A DNA stretch of 64,000 bases from Agrypnia vestita (lineage: Eukaryota; Arthropoda; Insecta; Trichoptera; Phryganeidae): the NCBI GenBank assembly GCA_016648135.1, contig JADDOH010003931.1:62001-126000 (forward strand), read 5' to 3'. Both the position numbers and the translations under genes were made by a program. Below the pieces are notes generated by a model that did not search any database, had not been told where the DNA came from, and was given only the letters and a program-made list of their open reading frames with translations. Positions 34,195-45,480 of this stretch are shown piece after piece. How positions within the stretch are numbered: position 1 is the stretch's first letter; every line of letters starts with the position of its first letter.

Positions 34195-34810
34195 AGTCAA
34201 AACAAGACTCTCGTGCCGCGGCCTAGTCCCGTTATTTATACCTAACTAACTGACTAACTAACCATCACGCCGTTTACCCGCAGGGGTAGGCAGAGAAGAT
34301 TGAACGCCACACTCTTCTATCCTGGCACACCACTTTTGCTTCGGCCACATTCATACATCTTCTCATACACGTTCTATGGTTGTTGCGGCTTTTAACAGGG
34401 CCATCCTCAAATACTTGTAGTACCTGATCGTGCCAGGTCCTTCGCGGACGCCCTCTATTCCTGTTGCCTTCAACACTCGCCTCATATATTTTCTTAACCA
34501 TCCTTTCGTCGTTCATACATTCCACATAACCAAACCATCTCAGCACTCCTTTCATTATTCTATCTACCACACTACAGCCAGCATTTATACCCAAGCGCTT
34601 ATTCTTCGAACTAAATAATTTTATCGTTTATGAGAAGGTTCCCGTCGCTTCTGGGCTGTTTCAAGCATTTGTAGATGCTTCCCGAATGCTGTATAATCCT
34701 AGATTATTGTAGACCGTTCTCGATACTTTGTAGTGTTGTTTCAAGTGACATATTACCAGTAATACAGACAGTGCTTAATTTTTTTTAGCAACTTGTTACA
34801 AAATGAATAT
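34195..34810 (-). mobile_element. LTR-like module with TATA and HSE remnants, split by a LINE
   Basis: On the minus strand GTATAAATAAC (34231-34241) lies downstream of HSE-like GAAGGTTC (34634-34641) and TTCTCGATAC (about 34716). The outer part shares TTGTAGATGCTTCC and the terminal CTAAAAAA-type segment with the module at 50765-51513. A LINE (34256-34615) sits between the TATA side and the HSE side. Confidence 0.4.
34256..34615 (-). pseudogene. RTE-like LINE family B 3' end
   Basis: Minus-strand ORF with RIMKGVLRWFGYVECMNDE, KKIYEASVEGNRNRGRPRR, WHDQVLQVFEDGPVKSRNNH and CQDRRVWRSIFSAYPCG. Left end is ACTAACTAACCATCACGCCG, i.e. a (GTTA)n tail in sense. Open for 106 residues, so fairly young. 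The rest of the reverse transcriptase is missing. Confidence 0.75.
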
Positions 34811-36230
34811 TCTATCAAGAATCCTACTCTTAAGTCATTACAATTTTGAGGGTTGCATATCTATCTCTAGGTGCTATCTGGATGCTGAAGGCCTAGTCTT
34901 CAGTATCCAGATTAATTGTATACACTTGCGTTAATTGGTTAACTAATCTTGTACTGTGTGACCACGTGACAGTAAGTTGAATTTTATACATTTAAAACAT
35001 ACATATGACCGCGAGACGCTATAAATAAGTATAATTTTAGATTACCTTAAATATGCACGTATACACGAGTTTATCATTAAAATATTATAATACATCGACG
35101 GCGTTGCGAGAAAATAAACCTGCCATTTGTCTGTTATTCTATGTTGCTCTATGGCCATGTTGAATGTCTCCTGTCGAAAGACGACAAAAAACTTGTAGAC
35201 CAGAATATATTGATCTAGAAAAAAAATTTAAACCACATTCCATAAGGATGTAAGAGCCAGCTAGTTGATAAACTGTTACGGCCACTAGATTCACCATTCA
35301 TTACGACTAGACTGTTAATATTACGTCGGGACATTCTATCGGAATGTCAGCGTATAAATTTCATTATTCATACGTATAAAAACGAGCTCACAAAATAATA
35401 TTCTAAACGAGGGATTAAAATTATCCAATTAAAAGTGAATTATATTTACAGGAGCTCTAAATATTCAGTGGTTACGTTAAAATATTTGGTGGATTTATTG
35501 TTTTTAAAATACAGGCAGCGCAAAAATATACCGAAACGTTTTGAAATGAAAACGAAACACTCTAGTAAAAATGAAAGCAATTTTAAACGATTGATTTATT
35601 ATTCCGAAAACGTTCTGTAATTTAGATAGAAATAACATTGAAATTAAATGCTTTTAATGAAAGATCAAAAGCTCTCCAAGAATTGGTATTTGTGCTATTT
35701 TTATGAATGTAGAACTATTCATTACCATATAATTAAAACATATATATTGCTATACATTGCTATACCTTGGTGCAGTAGATTTAAACTCTTCTTCTGTCTT
35801 CTTAATATTTGTCAATTTCTAACATTTTGTACCAAAAATATGTAACTCCGGCGACAGTTGGACACAACAATATACCTACATAAAAGAACTCCGATTTTTT
35901 ACTAAAAAATACACAATCACAGATAGATACTTTCGACATGGTATTGCAACCTAATAGGTACTTTAAAACAAAATTAAAACTAAGACGTCACAACATCGGT
36001 AATCGCAGAACTGGATGGACTTGCAATGGATCTGAAAACTTTGCCAGGGAACAAACTCGAGAAGAAAAAAAAATTGAACATTTTAATCTCTTAGAACCGC
36101 TTGTACCAACTTGGATTTTAGTTGGTGACGACAGTTTAAACTGTGAATTTCGTTTAAGCCTGCGCGCGTGCGCACCGCAACATCACCTAGCAACCTTTTA
36201 ATCTCTCCTGTAGCAGATATATGTAAGATT
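34811..36230. other. Non-coding, nothing recognised
   Basis: A small inverted repeat TGGATACTGAAG-like near 34870-34910 (CTGGATGCTGAAGGCCTAG against CAGTATCCAG). The open frame at 35938-36201 has no recognisable domain and is not supported as a gene. Confidence 0.35.
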
Positions 36231-36234
36231 ATAC

Positions 36235-36385
36235 ATGATCATCATCATCACTCTTGGCACTACAACCCTTGGTGGATCTTGGCCTCCTCAATAATTTTCC
36301 TCCACTCATCTTGGTCTAGTGCCAGCTCTCTCCAGTTTCGAAGCTCTAAGGCAGAGATATCTTTGAGGACGTTGTCACTCAACAA
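36235..36385 (-). mobile_element. LINE fragment with (ATC)n start
   Basis: ATCATCATCATCACTCTTGG followed by TTGGTGGATCTTGGCCTCC and CTCCACTCATCTTGG: the antisense of a common RTE-like LINE 3' region. Confidence 0.45.
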
Positions 36386-37024
36386 AAAAGTATTGTTCGA
36401 AGTCTAAATATATTATTTTTTCTATTAAGGATATACTGTAGAATAAGTTACGCGTTTGATTTTAATTTTAATTTAAAAATTTAAAAAAAAAGTTTAAAAA
36501 AATTTTGAAATCCTACATTACATTGTGCATTTCGATACTATTTATGTTGAAAAGCTTAATAAAAACGCTTTTTTATTACATGCCAATTAGATCACGCGCG
36601 TCGGCTTAAATGAGATCCACAGTTTAATCTTTCTTAACCAACTATAATCCAATTTAATTACTACTCTTATTTATCTTAAGTAATTATTTTTTATATAAAA
36701 TGTATTTATTTATACCTATGTATTTAGTAGTCTTAAAATAGTGCATACGTAAATAAATACAAATTATTGCTTTAATATAAACACAATGTCGTCAATTTAT
36801 AATCTATCTTATTTACACTTCACATATATTCGATGCTTTATTTTAAATTTGAATTCGGCGTTTCTTCCTTTCTTATATGTTACAGTAAATAAGAAAGGGA
36901 GGAACATCATTCATCGAAGATCTTCATTACACTGTTAATCATAGCTTAAGATTTTACTTCTTCCTGAAAGACGTTCTTATTGCATCTCTTCCTCTCGTGT
37001 GATGTTCATGCTTATGATGATCAT

Positions 37025-37385
37025 TGTCGGTAGGTACCATATTTAAGTAAATCTCTGTTGCTAGTATCGCGGGATCACTATCTGGCTACTATTGCCCAAA
37101 TGTCATGGGTCCAGCGGGCTTTTGGCCTGCCCACGTTTCACGGTCTCCACTGCCGCATTTTTAGTGCATCTGTTTGCCCTTTCGTCAGGCGCTCCGCCCA
37201 CTGCATTTTTGCTTTGCCACCCTAATTTCTACATGTCATTGGGTTCTATTTAGCTACGAATGTGTTCTTTTGTCTTTCGTATACATAACAAAATTTTCAA
37301 TAAGGATCTCTCCGTGGTTCTTTGGATCTCGTTGATTACGGCATCCTTGAAAATCTATGCTTCAGGACTTCACGTCAGTATTATC
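37025..37385 (-). mobile_element. RTE-like LINE fragment
   Basis: Complex segment with GTCCAGCGGGCTTTTGGCC, GTCAGGCGCTCCGCCCACTG and TTCGTATACATAACA-like wording characteristic of antisense insect RTE-like LINEs. Frameshifted, no clean ORF. Confidence 0.45.
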
Positions 37386-37785
37386 TTAATAATAATTTAA
37401 GATTAATTAATTAATAATAATTTAAGTCAAGATGAAATTAGTTACACAACAAAAATAATATGCACGGAATATATTATGCATAAAAACACCCGTTTGATTT
37501 TATTGTACGTATATACTGTGATCGCTCTTCTTATTATCTTATTTCTGTTAAAATAATATTTTCTTCGTTTTGGTAATTTTTTTTATAAAAGTGTGTATTT
37601 TTATACTTTTTAAGTTATTAACGCTCAAAGCCTTTAAGTATATTTACATATTAGTGTTTAAAACTTTGTGGTTATATATAATTATTAGTTTAAAAAACTA
37701 CGCTGATTATTTTTAAAGTCAGCCAGTTTTGGCACCATTATATCTTTTCATTGATAAATAGAGATGCGTCCACGGACATGTCACT

Positions 37786-37985
37786 TCAACTATCTAACTA
37801 ACTAAGTAACCACCACGCCATTTCACCGCAGGAATAGGCAGAGAAGATAAAACGCCACATTCTTTTATCTAGGCACACCACTTTTGCTTCGGCTACTTTC
37901 ATACGTCTTCTCATGCATGCTTTGTTTATTGAGGCTTCTAACAGGGCCATCCTCCAATATTTGTAGTATCTGATCATGCCATATT
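37786..37985 (-). pseudogene. RTE-like LINE family 3' end, short
   Basis: Starts AACTAACTAAGTAACCACCA and continues with AGGAATAGGCAGAGAAGAT and the CIDRRMWRF-like block on the minus strand. Broken off at 37985, where a hammerhead-family fragment begins. Confidence 0.6.
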
Positions 37986-38110
37986 ATGGTATTGAAACGT
38001 TTAAAAACAATTATTACGGTATACGCAAAGTTTGTTAGTTTTCACTAATTTATAATCATGTCTAACCACAAAGTCAACACTATAAACATCAAAAATAAAA
38101 CACCTGTATT
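37986..38110 (+). mobile_element. Deleted hammerhead-family 3' segment
   Basis: GGTATTGAAAC directly joined to GTTTAAAAACAATTATTACG then CGCAAAGTTTGTTAGTTTT. Compared with 58010-58080 the helix III/cleavage segment is deleted, so no ribozyme is possible. Confidence 0.45.
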
Positions 38111-38544
38111 GTGAAAATACAGCTATTTTGGTGATCTCCTTTTTCCTCATACATTCGTTCGAAATGCCCAAATTTTCAAATGTTCAAATTGGCAACCCAT
38201 TTCTCTTTACTACACAATGATAATTTAACATTCTTTCCTTATTTGTTCATTTTTTACTTTATCAATTAAAAACTGGCATCATATCTGGCTATCATATAAA
38301 ACTGGCCTAAAAAGAAGTTAAAACTTTTAATAATTTTCAGGCGTATTTAAGTGCACATGTTAATAATTCGGATGAATGTCATATACATACAAAAAATATT
38401 GCTTCAAAAACTCTAAAAAAATAGATATTTCATTACAAAGGCGACATCTATACTGGTTCATGGGGGTGACAAATTTCAACCAACAGATGTCGTTAATAAA
38501 TAAAGTCTCACGCGTGAAGCAAGTGGTACAAAGTTAACATATTA

Positions 38545-38735
38545 AAAAAATCCAAAAATTTGATAAATGTGTTAGTTAATCATGGATGGAATTCGTGAAT
38601 GTTACATTGTGTAAAGTGAACTCTTAAGCCAGACGTACGATAGGTCGTAAGCCCTAGAGACACCCAAAAAGACTTCCATACCTTCTTTCCCGTATAAATA
38701 TTTTTTTCTATGAGACACCTATAATATATAATATT
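38545..38735 (-). mobile_element. Copy of the GACGAAGC-terminus element
   Basis: GGATGGAATTCGTGAATG, GTTACATTGTGTAAAGTGA, ACGATAGGTCGTAAGCCCT, ACACCCAAAAAGACTTCC and a right end TCTATGAGACACCTATAATA in family order. Confidence 0.6.
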
Positions 38736-38829
38736 AATGATCTTAAAATGGTTTATACAAAGAACAGGATGTATGGAAACAAGTCATAAAGTTAAGTTTT
38801 GATATTGGCTTTATAATACCGCAATAATT

Positions 38830-39318
38830 GCAAGTGAAGCCTGGAGCTGGCAGAAGAGGAACGAAAGTAGATTGAATGCAGCGGAGATGAGATCCCTTAG
38901 ACGTATGTGTGGAAAATCCATGTATGATAGAGAAAAGAATGAAGATATTATGAATGAATGTAAAGCTGATCGTAGTATATTACAAAGAATAAAAATAGGG
39001 TCGCTCAGGTGGTTTGGGCATGTTGAGCGGATGAATAAGGAAAGAATGGTAAGAAACATATATAATGCAATAATAATATAATAATAATGTAATAACGGCA
39101 CCAGAAAGAGAGGGCGACCACGGAAGACGTGGCATGACCAGATTAACCAGATCCTGGACGATGGTCCTGTTGGAAGGCTCAACAACCGTCGAGCTTGCAT
39201 GCGATGAATGTAGATGAAGCGAAAGTTGTATGTCAGAACAGAGTGTGGCGCTCTATCATCTCTGCCTACCTCCACGGGGAAACGGCGTGACGGTAAGTTA
39301 GTTAGTTAGTTAGTTAGC
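38830..39318 (+). pseudogene. RTE-like LINE family A 3' end with internal AT insertion
   Basis: LNAAEMRSLRRMCGKSMYD, RIKIGSLRWFGHVERMNKE, then the frame is lost at an (AAT)n-rich insert (39062-39098) where the intact copy reads IYDASVDGA. It resumes with RKRGRPRKTWHDQINQILDD and ends GGCGTGACGGTAAGTTAGTT plus (AGTT)n to 39318. Confidence 0.75.
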
Positions 39319-39319
39319 A

Positions 39320-39832
39320 GAGATCAAATATAATTACTATTAATTAAATATACGTCATCGCATTGAGGTGCACCTTTCAAAGCGGAATGGATGAAAAAAG
39401 GAAACACCGAGTGGGCAAAAGAGGTTCAGTAATTCCATTTGAGATATATTTGTATCCGCGCTGATACAAGCGGAGATTTATTCAAATGGCGTCGGAAAAT
39501 AAAGCAAACTGAATATAATGAATCGGCTACAGGCATCGCGCGCCCGCAACACCAATTAAGGGGAATTAATTAATACCAGATCGATATTATCTGCCGCCAC
39601 CTTCCTCTGCCTCTAATAAGGCGGTCTCGGATCGAAGGCCTTCGATAATTCATAACATTTCTTATTCAAACATGCGATAATATCCGCTCGCATGTTTCAG
39701 CAAAAATTAATTAAATTTCTTCTCATGTTTTCACGGTCGTGCTGAATCCTCTGGGATATTCTAACGTGTATACACATGGCATGCATACGTTCATGTCAAT
39801 GGTCGAAATCTACCTGTCGAACAGTGAATAAT
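39320..39832. other. Candidate regulatory island 39390-39700 plus hammerhead-family trace
   Basis: The island is complex and repeat-free with AATTAATTAAT and several TAAT sites, and no ORF. At 39724-39790 TTTTCACGGTCGTGCTGAAT and CTGGGATATTCTAACGTGTA resemble the outer part of the 27696 and 49024 elements. Confidence 0.35.
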
Positions 39833-40561
39833 AATAATAATTGTATCATTTATATAGCGCCATTTTCGCGAGTGCCCACCTCAAGGGCACTTTACACAAA
39901 AAAAAATATTCCAAAACAACTTACTGGCTAAAAAGCTTATTTACTATTATTACTCACTGGATGACGTATAGAAAATGGAATCAACGTTTAAACAACTATA
40001 ATAGTTGGGAGCGCCTGGAAGAATCAGATATTTTCGCGGTGTGCATACTAGGAGTGGAAAACATTAAGTAGTGTTGTAACATTCTATTCAGAGATTCTAT
40101 AGGTTGTTAAAAAAATAATTGTCTAAATTAGTGCATCTTTTGTTGTTTTTTGAACTGTCGTAAGTTCTTTGATTGTCTCAGTTTATCAGGTAATTTATAT
40201 TCCATAACTTTGGTCCAACCACCGCGAAAGCACGGTCACCGAAATTGGTTTTGTGGACGCGATTTACTTCAACTACGTTATTTGTATTAGATGTTGGTGC
40301 TGAGCTAAGTATTAGTTGTCTGTTATTTGCGGAAAATGGAATGCAGAAGTCGGTAATGTATTGAGGGGCCATGTTGTGAATAGCCTTGAATATTGTGAGG
40401 CATAAATTATATTCAATCCTCTCTGGATATTTAAGCCAGTGAAGGTTTTGAAGATGAGTTATGCGTAAATTTTGAAGTGTGGTTATGTCGTTTTGTCGAA
40501 ATGATTGGAAGAAAAGTGTTATAACCATCGAATTGTGATCATCAAATTTGTCGAATTCCAT
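39833..40561 (-). pseudogene. CR1/L2-like LINE C-terminal fragment 2
   Basis: Minus-strand ORF 40178-40561: LRITHLQNLHWLKYPERIEY, AIHNMAPQYITDFCIPFSAN, VHKTNFGDRAFAVVGPKLWN. LHWL, APQYITD and GDRAFAVVGPKLWN are signature blocks of the CR1/L2 C-terminus. It ends in the GGCGCTATATAAATGATA plus (ATT)n tail shared with fragment 1. Confidence 0.8.
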
Positions 40562-40784
40562 TCATTCTAGTCAGCGGATGCATTCTAGACCTTTAGGAGG
40601 GAACATTCTCGTGTTCAGTGGTGAGTCGGCCATTTCATCTGTATTCCTTTTCACCCCCTTGATTACAGTTCTCAGTTGTTCCGTTTCCCCTTCCCTCACA
40701 ATACCCCTTCACACACTCAATTTCCAGTATATAATTCCACAATCTTAATCTCATTCCCTGTTTCCGGCGATTCGTGTCTGGAGC

Positions 40785-40850
40785 ATTTTGACCGTGATAA
40801 ACCCTGCAATGGAATCCAAAACGTCCGAAACAGAAAAGACGTATTCATAG
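40785..40850 (+). mobile_element. Decayed hammerhead-family fragment
   Basis: ACCCTGCAATGGAATCCAAAA and CGTCCGAAACAGAAAAGACG correspond to the helix II to post-cleavage part of the 27820 motif with several substitutions; the core is lost. Confidence 0.45.
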
Positions 40851-40963
40851 AATAGTAGAATAACTATAATAGAGTGCAGAATGAAGAAATTATTTAACAA
40901 TGTAAAAGAGAATGAGGAAAGAATGATAAGAAACGTATAGGTGTGTTGACGGCAAATGTCAAT

Positions 40964-41915
40964 ATTTTTAATAAACAGCAACTCAAAACTATCTATTATG
41001 CTCTTGCCCAGTCATTTTTGAACTATGCGATTCCAAGTTGGGGAGGTACTTACAAAACCACATTAAAACCAGCTATAACGGCACAAAAAACCTTGCTCCG
41101 AGTCATTAATAAGAAACCATTTACATACCAATCAGACAGACTATTCAGAGAATTTAATGTACTGGACGTTAGACAGCTGTTCGTTAAGTCTACCCTCATC
41201 TTCTACATCAAAAACACAAACCACCTAACAGCAACCAGTAACTCGCATTCACATAATACTAGACAAGCATTACGAAACCTTGACGAAATACCAAAAACTA
41301 AGACAACACATGGACAGAAAAATTACTCATACATAGGGCCTAAAATATTTAACATATTTAAAACAGACTTCCCGGAAATCAGAATATACTCAATTAATAA
41401 AATAAAAGCTTTAGCAAACAACTGGCTTACCTCCAAAGGTAGAACAGCAACTTAAAATTTACTTACTGTAATTGCATAATAATGTCTTCAAATAAAAATA
41501 TATACCTATATAAATTAATTAATAATTTAAGGAAAATAAAAAATAATCTTAAACAAAACTTTAACCCTTTTTACATTAAACAATTATTCTACACATATTT
41601 ACACTTGGACTTATGACTAACTCAACTTTCACTAACATTCCACTTGATACTCTGTAGATACATAATAACTACCTTATGAAAAGAAATACTACTGACGAAC
41701 TCGAAAAAATATTATAATTGTGTTCTATAACGCCACTCTGGGACAGGCGTAGCCTAGTAGAGTGGCATAATCCACAAATTAAACAAAACAAAAAAAATGT
41801 GTAATTTATCTTATGTTTTATCTTATGTTTTATTGTTAAATTAGTATTAAGTATCTTTATTTGTAAACAAGGATTTTTTAAATAAATAAATAAAAAAAAT
41901 AAAAAAATAAAAATG
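40964..41915 (+). pseudogene. CR1-group LINE, 5'-truncated copy 1
   Basis: ORF 40943-41455 encodes the post-reverse-transcriptase region: LKTIYYALAQSFLNYAIPSW, KTLLRVINKKPF, NSHSHNTRQ, YSYIGPKIFNIF. Nearly identical over ~900 bp to 47031-47960, including the 3' UTR. Here GAA is changed to TAA at 41453-41455, ending the frame about ten codons early. The 3' UTR has a GCCACTCT...AGAGTGGC stem (about 41732-41765) and a TAAATAAATAAATAAA tail. 5'-truncation is the normal outcome of target-primed reverse transcription. Confidence 0.85.
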
Positions 41916-42117
41916 TGGTCCTGTTAGGATCTTTTTCACAATACATCGTTCACCAATTCCATCGAAAGAATATCCATACATCATCAAACATTTGTATACA
42001 TGTTTCAAATTGAAATCTTTAATATATTTGAAGGAACTATGGTACAGATATCTGTAATCCATCTCATGAAATAGTATACGCATTTGTTTAGCAATCATAT
42101 ACAATCAAATAAAAACC

Positions 42118-42815
42118 TATAGAATTAGACCATTACAACACCGCGTAATATTTCCCACTCCTAGTATGCACTCCGCGAAAATACCTGATACTTTCTAGCA
42201 CTCCCAATTACTATAGTTTCAACACTAGAAGCGCGGGTGGGTCAATTTTGGCCATTTTTTTATTTTGCTACAGTAATGTGAAAATATGTACTTATACAAT
42301 GAAACTCGTAATTATAATAGTATGTTTTTATTACACATTACATATATTTTTGGTGAAATTTGGCATATAATCACTAAAAATCTCAAATAATTAAAGTTAA
42401 AAATGAAATAAAATTACAAAAAAGGTAGTTCAATTACTTTTCCGAATCACGTAATGAACATGAAAACAACGACATTTTAACTAATTCAGTAATTAATTCG
42501 TAAGAAAGATGAAGTTTAACTCTGATATCCATGACTAGGTCAAATTTGACCCAACCGCGCTTTGTGGTAAATTCGAAAAATCAGAAAAATTTAGGACCCT
42601 ACGCATATTCAGACATTCACTAGAGTAGGAAGAATATCTAAATGGGTCAAATTTGGGACGCCCGCGCTTCTAGTGTTATTATGTTAATTCCATTTTTTGA
42701 ATGTCATCTAATGAATAAGTACGCAAAAGTAAATAAGTATTTTTAGTCAGTTAGTTGTTTTGTGTGAAGCGCCCTTGAGGTGAGAAGGCGCTATATAAAT
42801 TTTTAATTTTACAGC
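42118..42815 (+). mobile_element. CR1/L2-like LINE fragment 3, interrupted by a MITE
   Basis: Two halves (42118-42222 and 42676-42815) are contiguous in fragments 1 and 2: CTCCTAGTATGCACTCCGCG, then CAATTACTATAGTTT, then AATTCCATTTTTTGAATGTC and GCGCCCTTGAGGTGAGAAGG with a CGCTATATAAAT end. The interruption is the 42223-42675 element. Confidence 0.75.
42223..42675. mobile_element. piggyBac-like MITE
   Basis: 453 bp with a perfect 15-bp terminal inverted repeat CACTAGAAGCGCGGG and longer imperfect extension including GGTCAAATTT. Internal copies of GGTCAAATTTG.CCC and CCGCGCTT lie near 42538-42563. The flanks TCAA (left) and TTAT (right), compared with the uninterrupted LINE reading TTAA at this spot, fit a TTAA target duplication with one change in each copy. 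C.CTAGAA-type ends and TTAA targets are piggyBac traits. No transposase. Confidence 0.7.
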
Positions 42816-43850
42816 TGGTAATGATACCTCTATATTTTTGTGTATGTTGATTTGTGTATGCAGAGTATTAAGCAATATTATTTTTAATGTATGTATGATA
42901 ATCCTCCAAATTATTTGACATATACACTAGAACACGCACGAAAATCAGTATTTTTAATTTTTTAACTCAATGGGTTAATCAATTCATCATTTCTTACGAA
43001 ATGTGGTTTTTCCCAAATACGCATAGGTACCTCTAACTCATCCTTCAGTGTTCTGACTACACGCCCCTGGTGTGACGTTTATGTCAACTGCCATGGACTT
43101 GGTAAGGGAGAAGCAATTAATTGCCTCCTGGGATATAAGACATTGCACCACGAGCACTCCCTTGATCTGTTTGACCTCTTATTTATTTAAATTTAAACTA
43201 AAATAAACGTTGGATCTGTGAATATTCTTCCTAATTCTTGTATCAGTCTCTCCAATATTTAAAATTTTAAGATAATCTTTGAGAGAATATCGATCGATAG
43301 TATCTACACCTTTCCTGTAAAAACCTTTTTTTTATTTTTATCTCGACCTTTTCAAGCGTCGCCGATCGTCTTTTAAAAGACTCATAAGCCTTTAAAAAGC
43401 AAGTTCTAACGAACGAAAAAGCGCAAATTAAATTATCGAGGGTTGAGCGATAAAATTATTGTTTAGGTTACATAAATAGATGAGATTTATTGTCTTACTT
43501 TTATCAAATCAAATCACCAGTGTTAGAGCAAAAATATTAATATTGTGTATTTCCTATTTGCATTTTTAGGGGTTTGATTTTCTCGCGATGCGAATCTAGA
43601 ATTTACGTCACGATATCCTACCCCCTTTATTCTTCCCCATCCATCCTTCTTGCTTACACCTCATGCAGTCGAAATTTAGAATAATAAGAAAAATTTTAAA
43701 AAAGAAAGATTGTAATAGCGAATTAAATATTTTAAATAAACAAATCCTTATTGCAATTACGTAAATACTTTTTAATATTTTATTCATATCAGTATATATT
43801 TGTTTTTGTTAATGTCTATGCTTCTAATTTTAATTTTGAGTTTATATTGT
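42816..43850. other. Non-coding, nothing firmly recognised
   Basis: A complex block at 43040-43190 includes the palindrome GCAATTAATTGC. It resembles a repeat terminus but no family is identified. Confidence 0.35.
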
Positions 43851-43854
43851 ATAC

Positions 43855-44250
43855 GTATGGAATGAAGACAATTTACAAAGAAAAGTGTAGAAAAGCTCAA
43901 ATGCACCCAACGATCCATGGAGAGATCCAGGCTTGGAGTAAGCAAGACATGATGAAATTAGGCGCAGAACTAGAGTAGGGGATATCATGGATCGTGTTGC
44001 GAAGCTATAACGACAATGGGCAGGGTATGTCGTAAGGCGGGATGCTACAAGATGGGCTCCTAGAGTTCTGAAGTGGAGACCTTGGGAGATTAAAATAGGC
44101 GTCGGAAGACCTCAAAAGAGACGGGCCGACGATATAACCGCTGTGGGGGAAAAAAATGGCTACAATTTGCAAATAACAAGGAAGGTTGGAAGGGAAAGGA
44201 TGAGGCATATATCCAGCAGTGGAGAGATGAAGGCTGAAAAAGAAGAAGAT
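43855..44250 (+). pseudogene. RTE-like LINE 3' end, third family
   Basis: Frames here read RVRDIMDRVAKL, RQWAGYVVRRDATRWAPRVL, WRPWEIKIGVGRPQKRRADD and end ISSSGEMKAEKEE. KWAGH..RR.D.RW, W.PR and GRP..RW.DD are the C-terminal signature of a widespread RTE-type LINE. It has stops and a frameshift. Confidence 0.65.
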
Positions 44251-44333
44251 AATTTTTCCATTATTTATTATATTCGATAATTCAATAAATATTGGTATTA
44301 TACAAGGTATTTTCTTCTTATAAATATAAATAA

Positions 44334-44649
44334 TGTTCTTAGGTTTTTGTGGCCACTCTTTTAGGATATTATGTCGTGTTTTTGCAACCTTTCTGGCTTT
44401 TTTTGACGTTTCGGATCCCTTTGCAGGGTCCATCACTAGGGCTGATGTTTTGTTGTGAGTGTTAGTGTTGTGGTTAACTGTTGGCTTGCAATACCTGGTC
44501 AAAAGCACGGTGAGAAACTTCTCAGTGTTGTGTTAAGTATAGCTAGCAATACAGTGTCGAAAGCTTGATGCTTCTGTGTTTATGTATTATGTGGCAATAG
44601 AGAAAAGTCGTTAAAACACGGTATAATACCCCAGAAGACACAAACCAGA
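44334..44649. mobile_element. Hammerhead-family element with 12-bp target duplication
   Basis: AAATATAAATAA flanks it at 44322-44333 and 44650-44661. The left part (TGTTCTTAGG..., GACGTTTCGGATCCC) carries the family in antisense; its core reads CTAGTGA instead of CTGATGA, so it should be inactive. The right end has CACGGTATAATACCCCAG and ACACAAACC in sense, so the element is inverted at its ends around a ~150 bp unique middle. Confidence 0.7.
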
Positions 44650-44724
44650 AAATATAAATAACGTTATTTTAATATTATCGGAGAAAATATTTATAAATTC
44701 ATGATTCCTTTCTTCATTAGCGGC

Positions 44725-45225
44725 TACATTAATATTGGTATGTTGATACGGGGCGTCGCCTTGAGAGGCAAATAAAAACACTAAAACAATTTGAAATTAA
44801 ATCTATTAATTATCAAAGAAAGTCATTGGACACGAGTTAAATTGAAGTACTGTTCTTAATATTATAGTCACTAAGTATCTCCAGAATATTTCATTGCACT
44901 GTTCCTTAATTCCCACTAATTAACGCTGTTTCTATTGCTTTGATCACGTTCTAGTAAACTCCGTTCAATGTTCGCATGTAGAAAAACTTCTTGTTCTGGT
45001 AAGAACTTCCTTTATTCACTGTCGCTGGAATATACGCTGGTCGCACTGTGATCGCTTTGTAGTATCACATGAGTTAACCGTCACGAATGAATGATCTCGC
45101 GTTGAGTGATTCCTTTTATAGATAAATTCCTTCGAGACCCTTTGAGTGACTTGTTTTAGAGAATACGAGACGCTTGTAAAACGTTCTAGATGATTCCAAA
45201 GTAGTGTTGTAGTGCGTAATGGAAT
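44725..45225 (-). mobile_element. LTR-like module with TATA box and HSE-like sites
   Basis: On the minus strand: HSE-like GAATCATCTAGAAC (about 45186-45199), CTATAAAAGG (45112-45121), then an AGTGAATAAA-containing leader and a GCCTCTCAAGGCGACGCCCC end. The order is as in an LTR (U3 with TATA, then R/U5). Homology to the 50765 module is partial and no internal retrotransposon ORF is present. Confidence 0.4.
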
Positions 45226-45284
45226 TTTTAATCGTATTCGGTCGGTTGTTCACCTATATATTCATTGATAGCGGAAGTCCATGA

Positions 45285-45480
45285 CCATCATAACCATCCA
45301 TCCATACCTTCACACCACCGTTGTGCTTTGTTTATCGCAAGTCTGTCTTGATATTATCCACCCATCTACGACTCGGTCTTGATGCTGTTAGCTGGGTGTG
45401 GAAGGACTTTGATCATATAACAAAACTCATCTGCTCTCCCTGCATATCTCGCTCAGAGCAATCCTAACGCCTCGAGAATA
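45285..45480 (-). mobile_element. RTE-like LINE fragment
   Basis: CACCACCGTTGTGCTTTG, TATTATCCACCCATCTACGA, and CTCGGTCTTGATGCTG are typical antisense wording of RTE-like LINE 3' parts; no clean frame. Confidence 0.35.

Noticed and set aside
35938..36201. 87-codon open frame
   Set aside because: No motif, no homology recognised by eye, and surroundings are non-coding.
44400..44445. Active hammerhead on the minus strand
   Set aside because: The core reads CTAGTGA rather than CTGANGA.
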